Below, one piece after another: positions 33,160-44,310 of a stretch of DNA of 64,000 nucleotides. Position numbers and translations under genes: made by a program. Under the pieces are notes generated by a model. That model did not search any database. It saw only the letters and a program-made list of their open reading frames with translations, and was not told the origin of the DNA. The number at the start of each line of letters is the position of its first letter. Position 1 is the stretch's first letter. The DNA comes from Didymella arachidicola (taxonomy: Eukaryota > Ascomycota > Dothideomycetes > Pleosporales > Didymellaceae): the NCBI GenBank assembly GCA_016630955.3, contig CM050002.1, positions 124,001 to 188,000 of the forward strand. The letters run 5' to 3'.

Positions 33160-34895
33160 CTCGGGTCTTGCAAAGGATACGCCAAGACCTGAGACAGTTG
33201 GCAGTGCAGACGTAGAAGCCTCACTCGCAGGAGGGGAGAAAGCAGCCTTTGGCTGTGCAAAAGACATGCCTAAACCGGACACTGTGGGTAACATAGACGA
33301 AGATGCCCGGCTGGCGTAAGGAGAGAGATTTCGACTCGATGCATCAGGGCTTCCACTGTAGTGGTCCTCGAACCGCGCATCGTCGGTGCGCATTGCTTCG
33401 TCCAGGTCGTGGTCGAAAGTGGAGTCCAGCATGTCATGGTGCAGAGCGTAATCGAGTACACCCTCATCATCGTACAGGATGCTGCTACCGCCCAGCCCTA
33501 ATGTAAGGTGGATATCGCCAGATTGGTGCAGATCTTCTCGCTGCTTGGTATGCTCCGAGCCATCGTCGGATGAAGCATCGGCGAACCTGTCGTCGTCGAC
33601 CGTTGCAACGGACTGTACAAGAGACACTTCTTCGTGAATGGATGGTACCAAAGAAGCCTCCTGCTGATAGGACAAAGCCAATGGAGTCTCCTCTTGTATT
33701 GATGCTGCTAGCGGAGTGGCGGGATCGCTTTTCAGCTGCTCGATCGACCCCTCGACTGCGGAAGTAGGCTCAGCAACGTGGACGGGTTGAGCACCTTCTG
33801 TACGTTGCGGCAGTACTTCGAGCGTTGGAGGAGGGTTTACTGCGCTCGTTGGTTGTTCAGGGTATATTGAGCGCTCGGTGGAGGCCTCATAACGCGTGAT
33901 CTCTGGTGACGGTGGCCGCGAGCTTTGCGAGGTAAAGTTCTCAACATCAGATACCAGCCTGGCGCATATGTTCTCGATCCTCAGCCTTCGTTTCCCGAGT
34001 GTCGAGGCTGCATTGTGAGGCTGTGCAGCCGGACTGATGTTGATGTTCGGTTCTTGTGAAGTTATCGAGTCGATACCTATACGGGCTATGTGGAAGTTGA
34101 GCGAGACTGGTGACGATTCGCCGGACTTTGGTGGGCTTGCAGGCTCGGCCGAGGTCTGATCCTCCATCTCAACATCAACGTTGTTGATTGCTATGCTGAG
34201 TCGATCGAGCGCAGTGTTGAGAATGTTCCTCAGATATGCAGGCAGGCCAAGTGGTGCACCCACACCTGCCGAGCTCTCCTCTTCACTATCATCGCTTGCA
34301 GACAAAGACTCTTGCATGTAACTTGGTTGTGATTCCAGCTCATGTGCAAGTTCACGTATCTCTTCTGCGGGCTCTTCTCGAATGAAGGACTGCGCAAGGT
34401 CATGGACGGTGGGTACGTGTGTGTCAGGATCCAAGGATGTGTCGTCCTGGTGGTGTGTAGGAGAAGAAGGCTGTGCTGGTTGTCTTGTGTGCTTGTCCTG
34501 TCCGGATATGACATCTTCGGCGTCCTCGAGCAGCTTGGCCTTGACTTGTATCCCATCCACCTCTATCGAAATCTGTGGAACACCAAAGTCGAGGACAAAG
34601 GTAACGCGCAGGAGTGAGGCTTTGGCGGACGAAAGATGGATTTCGGGTGGCAGCTTAAGGTGTAGCAGAGCTACGAGTTTCTGGTGGCGCAGTGTTAGTC
34701 TCGCAGACGTACAAGCATGTTTTCTGTACACACCTTAATGTGCAACCCCACATCCCTAACCTCAAGGGTGGTCCTTTTGCCCACATCGACGCTCACAAAG
34801 TCGGCCGGGTCCTTATCGAGAAGATCGATATGCCGCAGCCCATACAGTAGAAGCTTCTTGCCGATGGAGCTGGACACCGCCGAGAAGAAGGCCAT
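28017..34895 (-). CDS. ATG2: Autophagy-related lipid-transfer protein Atg2
   Basis: Four exons: 34734-34895, 29101-34680, 28088-29053 and 28017-28034, giving 2241 aa. The introns are 53 nt (34681-34733, GT-AG), 47 nt (29054-29100, which reads GC-AG with a gcaagt donor) and 53 nt (28035-28087, GT-AG). The last exon encodes only KYKSY. The N terminus (MAFFSAVSSSIGKKLLLYGL) and following β-rich segment are the chorein/Atg2 N-terminal region, which forms the lipid-conducting rod. Residues ~130-700 hold a long acidic disordered insertion with a Glu-Pro repeat. The C terminus carries the Atg2 CAD/ATG_C parts (RLHVDQDALDFITRFFEF, MRDLVVVPMREYQKDGR, GVYAFAKNTTSEVARLGAK). Atg2 moves phospholipids from the ER to the growing phagophore with Atg9 and Atg18. 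It shares a divergent promoter with the deaminase gene. Confidence 0.95.
33110..33165 (-). repeat. Coding hexanucleotide microsatellite in ATG2
   Basis: About nine copies of ggctct on the + strand encode an alternating Glu-Pro run in the disordered insertion of Atg2. Unit length keeps the frame, so copy number can vary between strains. Confidence 0.9.
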
Positions 34896-35650
34896 GGCGG
34901 CTGTTCGGTAGTCGAGGTGCCGCTTCACAGACTACGGGCAGGTCGTGCGCCTACCGCCGTGCCGGCTGTGTCTCCATATGTGGTGGAGAATTTCGGTGGA
35001 TTGCTGCGTGTTGCCGTGGTTGGGGTGTACCGTGATGCAACTGGACCCTGCCTGGATATCGGCGTTTGGGCGCAGGCAGCTATGCGGGGACCGGCGTGAC
35101 GACCGTCGAACGCGGCGTGAAGTGAACGGACAGAGGGCAGTGAGGTCGTGGAGCGCAGAGGCGTTTGCAAGGTAGAGTGCACAGTGCGTGGCGTGCGGCG
35201 AGCCGTTGACGTGTGCGGTCACGGGAGGAATAGTGATGCGGATGGCCTAGGATCATGCGGTAGTCTGCCAGATGATGCCCGCGGGTGCGCAAGTCCCAAG
35301 GGTCGGCTGTCCCCACCACGTTATCGATAGGGCGAATTGAACCATGACTCGTGCATCTGATACGTGATGAGCGGCCAATGTCTGCGAACGAGCCTGGAAG
35401 TGTACCGTGAAGTGCGAGAGAGGGTTATGCCCGCCAAACTGCAACAAAGATTAATCTGCAGGTCGCACAATGGAGCTGAGCTCTTGCCCGCATTTGGGCC
35501 CCACGGCTGTGTTGGTACTAGCGTACATCAGCGGGAGAGCTATCGCCGAATTGGCAGGAAGTCGGACGCCGCCGATGCAGTGACTGCTGCCTCGACTTTT
35601 CTGACTGATCTTACACACCAGACAGCACGGCTCTTTTTGGCAGCAACGAA
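34896..35650. other. Divergent promoter of ATG2 and the deaminase gene
   Basis: About 755 bp between two start codons on opposite strands. It contains only short frames. No specific operator is identified. Confidence 0.6.
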
Positions 35651-37487
35651 ATGCCTCCTAATGAGACTACGAACAGCGAAGATTGGGAGAAGGCGGAGGG
35701 CGTTCCGAGTCTAAGCGAGCCTTTCATTCAGAAGTACCTAGCCGGGAGAGATGCGCTCGTGCAGCAAGAGAAGAAGCAGCGAAGTGGTTGGTAGTCAGAT
35801 GAAATTCAATGCCCAGAGCTCCATCATCTGACAGTCCGCAGATTGCCTCTTCCGCCAGAACCTCTCTCCCATGGCACAAGAAGCAGCTTCAATCGTGTCT
35901 CAAATAAGATTCGAAGAACAGCAAACCCTGTGGACCCGGGAGTATGAAGATAGCCTTCTCACGCAATATGTCGATGTATTTCCTGGCATGATGTTCTCCC
36001 TCGCCAAGGAGCGTATGGAAAAGAGCAAGCTGTGGCAGATTGTCAAGAAGATGCCCAAAGGAACGCTACTTCACTGCCACATCGAGGCAATGGTCGACCT
36101 CGACTGGGCTCTCGAAGAGGCATTCAACGAGGAGGGTATCTCTGTTATCGCAGATGGACCGATCACGGACGAGCAGACTCTGCGCAAGACTGGGTTCTCC
36201 TTTGTTTATGTCAAGACAGCCCCAGAAAATGCATCGATCTGGTCGCCCAACTACCCGGCGCAAACACCAGTCCCGATCAACGTGGCTGCCGACAGCTTCC
36301 CTGAGGGTGGTAAGAAAGGGTTCGTGGAATGGATACGATCAAGAGTCACCATCACCGCTTCAGAACACCTTTCGCATCACGAGGGGCCGAACGAGGTCTG
36401 GCGAAAATTCATGTCATGCTTCCCTATTCTTGGTTCGCTCATCTACTACGAACCTATCTTCCGCAAGTTCCTTCACAAGATGTTCAAGGTCCTTCTTGAC
36501 GATGGTGTATACTGGGTGGACATGCGCTCGGCATTCTACACACCTTACCGAAGCAAAGGCAAAGAGGATTGGGACGGAGACTACTTCAACATGTTGGACC
36601 ACCTGTCTGACGAGCTCGAGAAGTTCAAGAAGAGTGAAGAAGGCAAAGACTTCTGGGGCGCTCGCATGATCTGGACAACCATTCGCGCATTCGACAAGAA
36701 GGCGGTCATCGAAAGTACGTACCCCACTCACGATCACATCTGCGCCACAGACTAACAATCCGCAGGCATGAAAGCATGCATCGAGATGAAGCTCGAATTC
36801 CCCGAAATCATCGCCGGCTACGACCTAGTCGGCCAGGAAGACCTCGGCCGCCCCCTCGCCGACCTCACCCCCGAACTCTTCTGGTTCCGCAAACGCTGCG
36901 CAGAAGAAGGCGTCGACATCCCCTTCTACTTCCACGCCGGCGAGACGCTCGGCGACGGCGACTCCACAGACGAGAACCTCTTCGACGCAGTCATCCTCGG
37001 CACCCGCCGCATCGGCCACGGCTTCAGTCTGTACAAGCACCCCCTCCTCATCGACATGGTCAAGGAAAAAAGAATCCTGATCGAGAGCTGCCCAGTCTCA
37101 AACGAAGTCCTGCGTCTCTGCGGCTCCATCATGTCGCATCCCCTCCCTGCGCTGCTGGCCCGTGGCGTACCGTGCTCGCTGTGCAACGACGACCCCACGA
37201 TCCTCGGACAGGGCGTCTCCGGCATGTCGCATGATTTCTGGCAGGCGCTGCAGGGCTGGGAGAACCTCGGGCTTGAAGGGTTGGGTAGTCTTGCGGAGAA
37301 TAGTGTGCGCTGGGCGAGTTTTGATGATCTCAGCGCGAAGGAGTGGACGCAGGATATCAAGGACGGGTTGATGGGTAAGGGTGTGCGCGCGGAGAGGCTG
37401 AGGGAGTGGACGCAGAGGTGGGAGCGGTTTTGTGCGTGGATCGTGGAAGAGTATGGTGTTGATGGGGATGGCGAGACAGAGGAATAA
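35651..37487 (+). CDS. CECR1/ADGF-type adenosine deaminase
   Basis: Three exons: 35651-35786, 35842-36714 and 36766-37487, with introns of 55 nt and 51 nt. The model is 576 aa. The first exon (MPPNETTNSEDWEKAEG, FIQKYLAGRDALVQQEKK) is short but restores the conserved N-terminal helix of this family. A start at the ATG at 35871 would lose 55 residues. Metal and catalytic residues of the deaminase fold are present: His123/His125 (LLHCHIEAM), His393 in FHAGET with the catalytic Glu region, His420 (RIGHGF) and Asp477/Asp478 (CNDDPTILG). These hydrolyse adenosine (or a related purine nucleoside) to inosine and ammonia. The secreted animal members have a signal peptide and a receptor-binding insertion. 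I see no signal peptide here, so it is probably intracellular. Exact substrate is not proven. Confidence 0.9.
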
Positions 37488-40075
37488 TGGATGTGACAGT
37501 AGCGTAGAAGTATTGGATTCAACTCCTACCATCAGTGTGTAGCAAATACATGCCGCCTTCACCAAAATCAAAGCCCTCCTCGCACGCAGCACCGTCCTCA
37601 ATCTCAACCTCTCACACACCATCCACACCAACAACACAAACCACCCTATCACCTACTCACCAACCTCATGGTATACTCCACCCTACCAGCCATCGTCCCA
37701 GACGCAGCGCAGAGATCTATCAGCGCCATGACAAAACCACCCCAGTCCCACGTTGGCGATCTGACGTGCCTCAACATGCAAAGCACGGCACAGCACTGTG
37801 TTGTATCATGCATACATCGCTGCTGTATAAAGCGGATTAATGTGGCAGTGTGCTAATAGTAGATTCCAAGCGTCACGTCACGGGTGTTGGGAAAGCTTTG
37901 TAGTGTACGGGTGATGTTAGACGTGGGGAATGCAGATGGTAGGCTGAGTGTGAGTGATGGCGGGGTGTTTGGGTGTTTGCTTTGAGAGGGAGGTAGACGT
38001 GTGGGATGGCTTCTGTGGGTGAGGGCTGTCGTTGTTGCCGTTGTTGGGTTGCTGGCGAGGCGGAATTGGTGGAGCGGTGGTGCGTGGTATTGAGAAGCCG
38101 CCGTGTGTGTTGATACTCGAGGCCGAGACATGAATGAGCTTGATTTCATTGTGCGCAGACTGGCACAACGCAAGGCTGTGTTGGAGGTCGTGGTGCGAGA
38201 TGCAGATCAGCGGCGAGCAAGCAAGTTCAAAGGCGTTGAGCCCGTGGCTGCGGCGCAGTGCAGGAGGAAGGCGTTCCGCAGCGGCGTTGAGCTTGTTTAT
38301 TCTTCGGCGAGAAGGTTGGGTGGGGAAGCAGTGCAGCGTGTGCCATTGAGCTGGCTGCTCTAAGCGCCTGTGGATATGAGGAGGCCTGAAGGCGATTCCA
38401 CACGCTAGAAACGGGATTGAGCCGCCGTCCGGCGCAGTGTCAGAAAGCGTAGGAAAATTGGGCATTGAGCTGCCATTTGCCGAGTCGAGGATTATGATGC
38501 CTTCCCAGGTTCTTGTGCGAGCGTGGTTGTCAGCTATTGAGCTTGGATCAGTAGTTCGCATGGAGAGGCAAGGCTGATATATGGTCTGATTGGACACCAG
38601 CAAGCTGAGTGCATACGAACCAGCACGTTTGAGATGATTATTGGGCAGCTGCTCACGAGGTTTTCGTCGTGTTTTCGAAGCTGAGGAGCCGGATCGCCGA
38701 CCTGCCGCTCGTCGTAGAATCAATGGTCGGGGATCTGGGCTCACTGCAGTCTGGTCCTGTGCAACATGGCGCCAACTGACAGGCCTCTGAGCGCGGCTAA
38801 GGTCAGGCGCGGAAGCGGCACAGGCGACACAAAAAATTGACTCTTGCTGTCTTGGACAATGGTGTTGGAATTATTATGGAGCCTTATGGTCGAGTTCGAA
38901 AAGATCTGTGCCGTGCCAGACAGTCTGGGGGCTGGATAGCCGCCAGGCATCCACAGGTACGGTACTGGTGCTGACGGCGAGTCGTCGATAGGCGTCGACG
39001 TCCGGATTGTCGTGCTGACACTGCTTGGCCTGGCACCCTTTGATGCTCGCCCCAGCGAACAGCAGATGTCGTGCTCCACCTGGGCCCACCTCGTTTGTCG
39101 TTCTGCTGGCCACGTCAACATGAGGACTTGACAGTCAATAGTCTCGACCTGGCACCGGTCAGAGTCCCAACCTCTGCCGCAGAGATGCGTCTGTCTTCCG
39201 CGCGTGCACATAGCTGTTGGTGCCGCTCATTGGCCTCTCTCAGTGCGGAAGGTGGTGCATTAGCGCGTATATTGTGGAGGACTTGAGCCCTTGGCCCCCA
39301 GCAGGCGGACGTGCACAGTTCGCTGGCAGCGGCATGCAGCCTGCTGGGCGTGGATGGTGGGCTGAGAACGAGGGCGGCTCTCTCTGGTCCCTGTACAGAG
39401 ATGCTGCCATGTCTGAGATTGCACAACTGCATCTCTGCGAGTTCTACATTGATACAGACAGCCTGGCCCGAGCAACGCCCGCCATCTCTCGCCGTTCGAA
39501 CCAGCGCCATGCTGCTGGATGTGACAGAGAGCGATCCCGCAGCTATCGAGAGCGCTTTGGGCCAAGGGCCTGAGCATTAAGCGCCGGGCTCCACCCTGCC
39601 GCCAATCATCGGCCCCGCCGTGAGCCAGGGTGCGGGATCCCTTGCCCTCTGTGGAGAGCGACAGCTGTTATGCGCAGGGCAGCCCTCTCGAACGAGCCCG
39701 GGGGCCATCACCAATACAGAGTCAGTCCACCTGTCTCTTCAAGAGCCTTTAGACGCGCCGCATACCGCGAGCCGCAGTGCCTAGCAGTAGCAGTTGTAGT
39801 CGCCGCCGCAGCTGGTCTGCTATAGCTCCCACACGCCCGTCCCACGTACCCTGCGACGACCCAGCGCCTCCCACGCTCACCCACCCGTCGCCGCTACCAA
39901 CGCTCGTCGCGCCGCGCACCTCTCGCCATCCGTCCGCCGGCCGCCCTCCGCCCTCCGCCCTCCGCAGACGGCCACCGCAGCGAGTCGACACACAGCCTCG
40001 CAGTGCAGCCAGCCAGGCAGCGCGTCGACGACCCCCCGCGGCGCAGCTCTGGCGCAGGTGAGGCAGCCTTGAGGC
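37488..40075. other. Gene-poor stretch of 2.6 kb
   Basis: The longest frame (37917-38744, minus, 275 codons) begins with GTG, is low-complexity (PTTAPPIPPRQQPNNGN) in its second half and shows no domain. I leave it uncalled. A GC-rich C/T-biased block at 39780-40070 is probably the promoter and 5' UTR of the next gene; its several open frames are composition artefacts. Confidence 0.45.
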
Positions 40076-42562
40076 ATGGCGATGCTGATGCCGTCTCCAA
40101 CGGGTCCGGGTCTGAGCTCGGCCTTCAGCCCCTACACAGACTCCCCAAGCTCGCCGGCGAACTTCAACCAGGTCTTCTCAAATAGGTGGGCCTCCCCCGC
40201 ACTGGGCGCCCTGGCTCTTCGCTGCACGTACTGATGGATTCGCGAAGATCTTCCACCCAGTCCGACCACCTTGTCCCGCCCCCGAGCCCGTACCCTGCGA
40301 CTGTCGACCCATCGCCCGTCGACAGCAATGGCACGAGCGCCACCGACCACACCGAGGTAGACACGCCCCGAGGTGGTGGAGAGAGTGGGCATAGAGACTG
40401 ACAGCATCCAGATCGAGGACGACGCCCAGGACGACATGCATTACATCAGATCGCCAAACACAGAGGACATTGTCAGTCCGGCAAGCCAGTCCAGCCAATC
40501 CAAGGTACGGTGACCGTTGTGGCGCCCTGCATTGCGCCCTGCATATGAGAGCACTTCTGACGGCGACTCAGCCTTTCAAGCTCGACACCTCGCTGCCTGC
40601 GCGCAAGCGGTCAGACTCGGACGAGGAACCGCCCTCAGTCATACATGTCCCGGCAGACTTCAAGCAGTTTGTACGCAAACCGCGCGTTCTGGCCGCACTA
40701 CCTCGGCGCTGACTCTTCATGCAGAACCGCGGTATCGTGTCAGCCGCATCTTCAGGCGCGAATGGCTCAGAGAGCACCGCAGTAGTATCGCCCGTCACCC
40801 CAGAGGCAAACATGGTTTTTGGAGCTGACGACAAGGTGCGTCGTGCTCATTTTGCTCTGGCACAAGCCACGATGGCTAAACCTCTTCAGCACCACTACAC
40901 AACCCCAATCGATACGTCTGTGCCTCGTGGCGCGTTCGACCGCAGTACGCCTCTGGCGCAGACGCGTCACGACTTCGAGGACGACCTGAAACGCCGAAGT
41001 GCTCGAATGAGTGCCAACCTGGCTGGTGCGTAGCTTCTCAGAAAGTGTTTCTGACCTGGCTGATCTGGCTGACTCCTCTAGACATCGCAGAACATGAGGA
41101 CAGCTATCCTACAGATTCTTCAGCGAGTTCCGTCATCGAGCAAGATGACGATGAATCCTCGCAGTCGCAAGAGAATGAGCCAGCATCAATTGGCACGCAG
41201 ACCATGGGCCAGGCGCTACATGGCATCAACGAGACCGAGAAAGAGGTTGCTGCTTTGAACAGCGCGTTGGACGAGTGCTGGATTTTGTGCAACTCGCTAG
41301 CGAAGCTCAGCCAGAACCACCGCCGGCGCATGTTCAACTATTCTGGCGGTAGCGCTGACGAACAGGAGCATGCGTGGCGGACGTGTTGGCGGTTGTGCCA
41401 GAAATTGTACGAGAGCCGGGACGAGAACCCCTCGACCCAAGTCATGCCCACATTGGAACTTTGCCGGGACTTCTGTCAGGCGTTGTTCGATGTACGGCAA
41501 CGGGGCGACGATGCATCTGACTCGGTCTTGCGAGTGAGCTTTGAGTTGAACAACCATCTCTACAACGCTCACGACCGTGCATTGCCCGAAGCTTTCCGCG
41601 AACGCACGTTAGACTTCTACCTGACGTTGTGTCACCGACTGATGAAGCAACGAACTTCATTGCCTGAAGAGACTGACTCACTCCTTCATGCTTGCTGGTC
41701 ATTGGCAGAAACCTTGTTCAGTCTTCGCCAGAATAGCCGCGATGGCAAGTCTGCGGACGAAGAACTTCTGGGCTCCGGCATACAAGCCTGCTGGGAGTTG
41801 TGCGACCTGTTCCGCGAGGGCTGGACTCAGGTGCGGCCTGACCGCGGTACCCCGCGTCCAACTCAGTATGAGTTCAACCTGGGATCCAGCTCTTGCTCTG
41901 TGACACGTTCGCAACGATCTTACTCGGAGAGGTCTGGTCGGACGTCATCAAGCATTGACGACTCGTACCACTCCGCCATCTCTTCCCGACGACAGACGCC
42001 AGCAGTACCGGACACGCCTACGACCATCTTCGATGACCGCGAGGAGTTCTCGCCTGCTGAAGAGAATAACGTACCGAACATCCTAGTGTTAGGGCCTGAA
42101 GCAGGGCTGACACGGACGCACGACCGCTGGTCGTCCGCGTCGTCGAACTTGTCGACGTACTCCGATGCTTCCATACACAGTTCGTCAACAGCAACCGCAG
42201 GTCGAACGGATCCCAATCTTGTCCGGCTGAAAGCTTTGATCGTGAAAGCTGCGATCAACACAGGCTACAGCCGTCAAATTCCACTTCCTGACTTCATTCG
42301 TGCCCTGCCCTCCAACAGCTTTGGCACACTGCCGTGGCAAGCGCAGCTCTTCGAAAACTACAGAAAGCTAGTCCTTGCAGATCCTACACTACGGACCGCG
42401 CATACGGAGCCGCCTCGCAGAATGACCGCCGTGGAAATCGGCCGCTCAGTGCAGTGGATGGCACGCAGTGAGCAGTTCAAGTGGCTTCGTGATCTGTATC
42501 GATTCGTCTTCGGTAACAACCCGGAGGATAGCAGTCAACGCAACCTCATCATCAACGCCTAG
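40076..42562 (+). CDS. Conserved fungal hypothetical protein (seven exons, helical repeat core)
   Basis: Predicted exons: 40076-40185, 40248-40356, 40412-40504, 40572-40670, 40725-40835, 40890-41025 and 41082-42562. All phases close, giving 712 aa. Introns are 54-67 nt with GT-AG ends. The N-terminal third is disordered (SPTGPGLSSAFSPYTDSPS; SPNTEDIVSPASQS). The core from the last exon is α-helical with regularly placed Trp/Cys (ALDECWILCNSLAKLSQ, AWRTCWRLCQKLYESRD, TLELCRDFCQALFDVRQ, DFYLTLCHRLMKQ, ACWSLAETLFSLRQ, GIQACWELCDLFREGW), which looks like degenerate helical hairpin repeats. The C terminus is conserved-looking (LPDFIRALPSNSFGTLPWQ, KWLRDLYRFVFGN). It matches my memory of a widespread ascomycete family of unknown function (DUF7624-like); that name should be checked. 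No catalytic motif. Confidence 0.8.
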
Positions 42563-42929
42563 TGGTCTGTTGTGTTTGCGGACGCGTTCTGTTTGGCTAG
42601 GCTTTCTGCTTTCGTTACGCTCTATACCCAACGCTCTTTTCGATTCTCACGACGCTATGTGGACATGACCATCTACGAAGCATATTTTGAACCAAGACGT
42701 ATCTTCACTTCGATGTGTATATATTCCTACCTAATCATCTATCCAATCCAACCGTGTCACCGGCAGCTCGGCTCCCCAAGTCTCAATTGATATAAGATCT
42801 CACCCGTTCCAGACTTTCTCCGCAGCTGGCTAATCCGTGCGATCCAGTACACTCGATCACCTTGGGAATCTATCTTGATAGACTTTCAGGTACTCCAGCA
42901 AGCAGTTCAGCTGTCAGGCCCTTTCCGCA
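42563..42929. other. Short intergenic stretch
   Basis: 367 bp separating two + strand genes. No additional feature seen. Confidence 0.5.
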
Positions 42930-43568
42930 ATGCCTCTTGTGAAGCCTGCCTTACCTCCCAGGCCTTCAGGGTCGACCAGCACCCAGCAAAAAGGCCAGAG
43001 GCCCAATCTTGCGCCCTGCCCTCGAACGACCTTTGCGACGGGGCAGACAAATTGGTACAATATCAGCGTACCAAAGACATTTGCCGGCGTCGACATCTGT
43101 CCAAGCTGTTACAACGCAATCTTCAGCAATACACGGCACGAACGATGTCTTATCAGAGCTCCATCCAAGTCCGAACACATGGCGACAAGATGCGACCACT
43201 CTGACCTTTGGAACCGTACTGCAACATTCTGGCTATTCTCTCAGGGTACACCTGACCTCGATCTGCTAGGAACTGTGGCTACGCTGCCGCCAGACGAGGA
43301 TGGTTACTGCCCAAACATCAACATGCACTACCCTGAACCTCAGCAAGAAGATAGACCAACTGCGACCCGAACTTGGTATTGTCTCACCGATCCAACAACT
43401 GAAGCTCTCATCGAAGACCTGACGGTCTGCTCAGCTTGCGTCGCATGTGTGAACGTGATATTCCCGTCCTTGCGTGGCATCTTCAGACCAGTTGCCAACG
43501 GCCAGAAAGTGCAAGCGACATGCGACCTGCTCACACCAAGAACAGCGGGTGTTCGATTTTGCATATAA
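42930..43568 (+). CDS. Cysteine-rich hypothetical protein
   Basis: 212 aa from the ATG at 42930 (MPLVKPALPPRPSG). There is no signal peptide. Spaced Cys motifs suggest metal binding: PCPRTTF, VDICPSCYNAIF, RCDHSDLWNR, GYCPNIN, WYCLTD and VCSACVACVNVIFPSLRGIF. Two WY/CPxC-type units (TNWYNISVPKTF...ICPSC and RTWYCLTDPTTE...VCSACVAC) look like a duplicated module. I believe similar uncharacterised proteins occur in other filamentous fungi, but no function is known to me. It is immediately downstream of the seven-exon gene, in the same direction. Confidence 0.65.
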   Translation: MPLVKPALPPRPSGSTSTQQKGQRPNLAPCPRTTFATGQTNWYNISVPKTFAGVDICPSCYNAIFSNTRHERCLIRAPSKSEHMATRCDHSDLWNRTATFWLFSQGTPDLDLLGTVATLPPDEDGYCPNINMHYPEPQQEDRPTATRTWYCLTDPTTEALIEDLTVCSACVACVNVIFPSLRGIFRPVANGQKVQATCDLLTPRTAGVRFCI

Positions 43569-43729
43569 TGCCGAGGGATGCAAGCGATGGAGTGCTCAAC
43601 ACCACTGTTATAATACATCTTCCCCGTCATCTTTCCACATACGACCATAGGACGTTGAAAACAAGTTCTCCTGTCCGACCCGCCATCTGTTAAGGTACTG
43701 TTTTGAGGTTTCTGTGTAGCGTTTACGGG

Positions 43730-44110
43730 ATATGGAGGCTATTCTGTCTGACGAGCACCACTAACATCGCTAGCTAATTCAGGCCAATTTGTTAACTTAG
43801 CGTGGTTTTCGAGAAAAAGAGTAGATATCTGCTCACACTTTAACATTTAGTGATCCTAATCAGTTCCTCTATTGTTTGTGCCTTGACACTTCCACTAAGG
43901 AGCCTCCGCCGGACCCTACTATACCAAGCTAAGTATCCTCGCTCTTATCCCTGCCTTGATAGTTACTTAAGCCTGCCTGTGCACTAACGAGTCGAGTCTA
44001 CAGAACAGTAGTTGTTAGGCAAATATCCTAAACGAGCCTAAGATAGCCTATACTAGGCAGGACACTGCTAATATAGCAGGGTAGAGTCCTATACATCCTG
44101 CTTATGCCCT
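43730..44110. repeat. Decayed repeat with RIP-like composition
   Basis: About 380 bp, TA-rich with many short cctaa/ttagg-like words (tatcctaaacgagcctaag, cctatactaggcagg) and no open frame. This composition is what repeat-induced point mutation leaves behind (depletion of CpA, excess of TpA). The parent repeat is not recognisable. It fills most of the gap between the Cys-rich gene and the minus-strand orphan. Confidence 0.45.
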
Positions 44111-44310
44111 TGGGATAATAGAGGGCACTTTTGCTGTGGAAATGTTGGCGGACACGTGCCAATCATCGAGCGCTGCAGAGGACGTGCCGCTTGGGCACAT
44201 CGTGCTGATTGTCACGTACCACGTATGGTATGGCGACGACGACGAGTCTGTTAACTTTATCCCTCTGACTACCCGAGTACTGCTCATATAACAGCCTCCA
44301 GTCACGCTTC

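Noticed and set aside
32532..33215. 227-codon + strand frame antisense to ATG2
   Set aside because: Ends in an Ala/Leu run created by the ggctct microsatellite; ATG2 on the other strand is certain.
37917..38744. 275-codon minus-strand frame
   Set aside because: Starts with GTG, low-complexity tail, no domain and no supporting splice or promoter signals.
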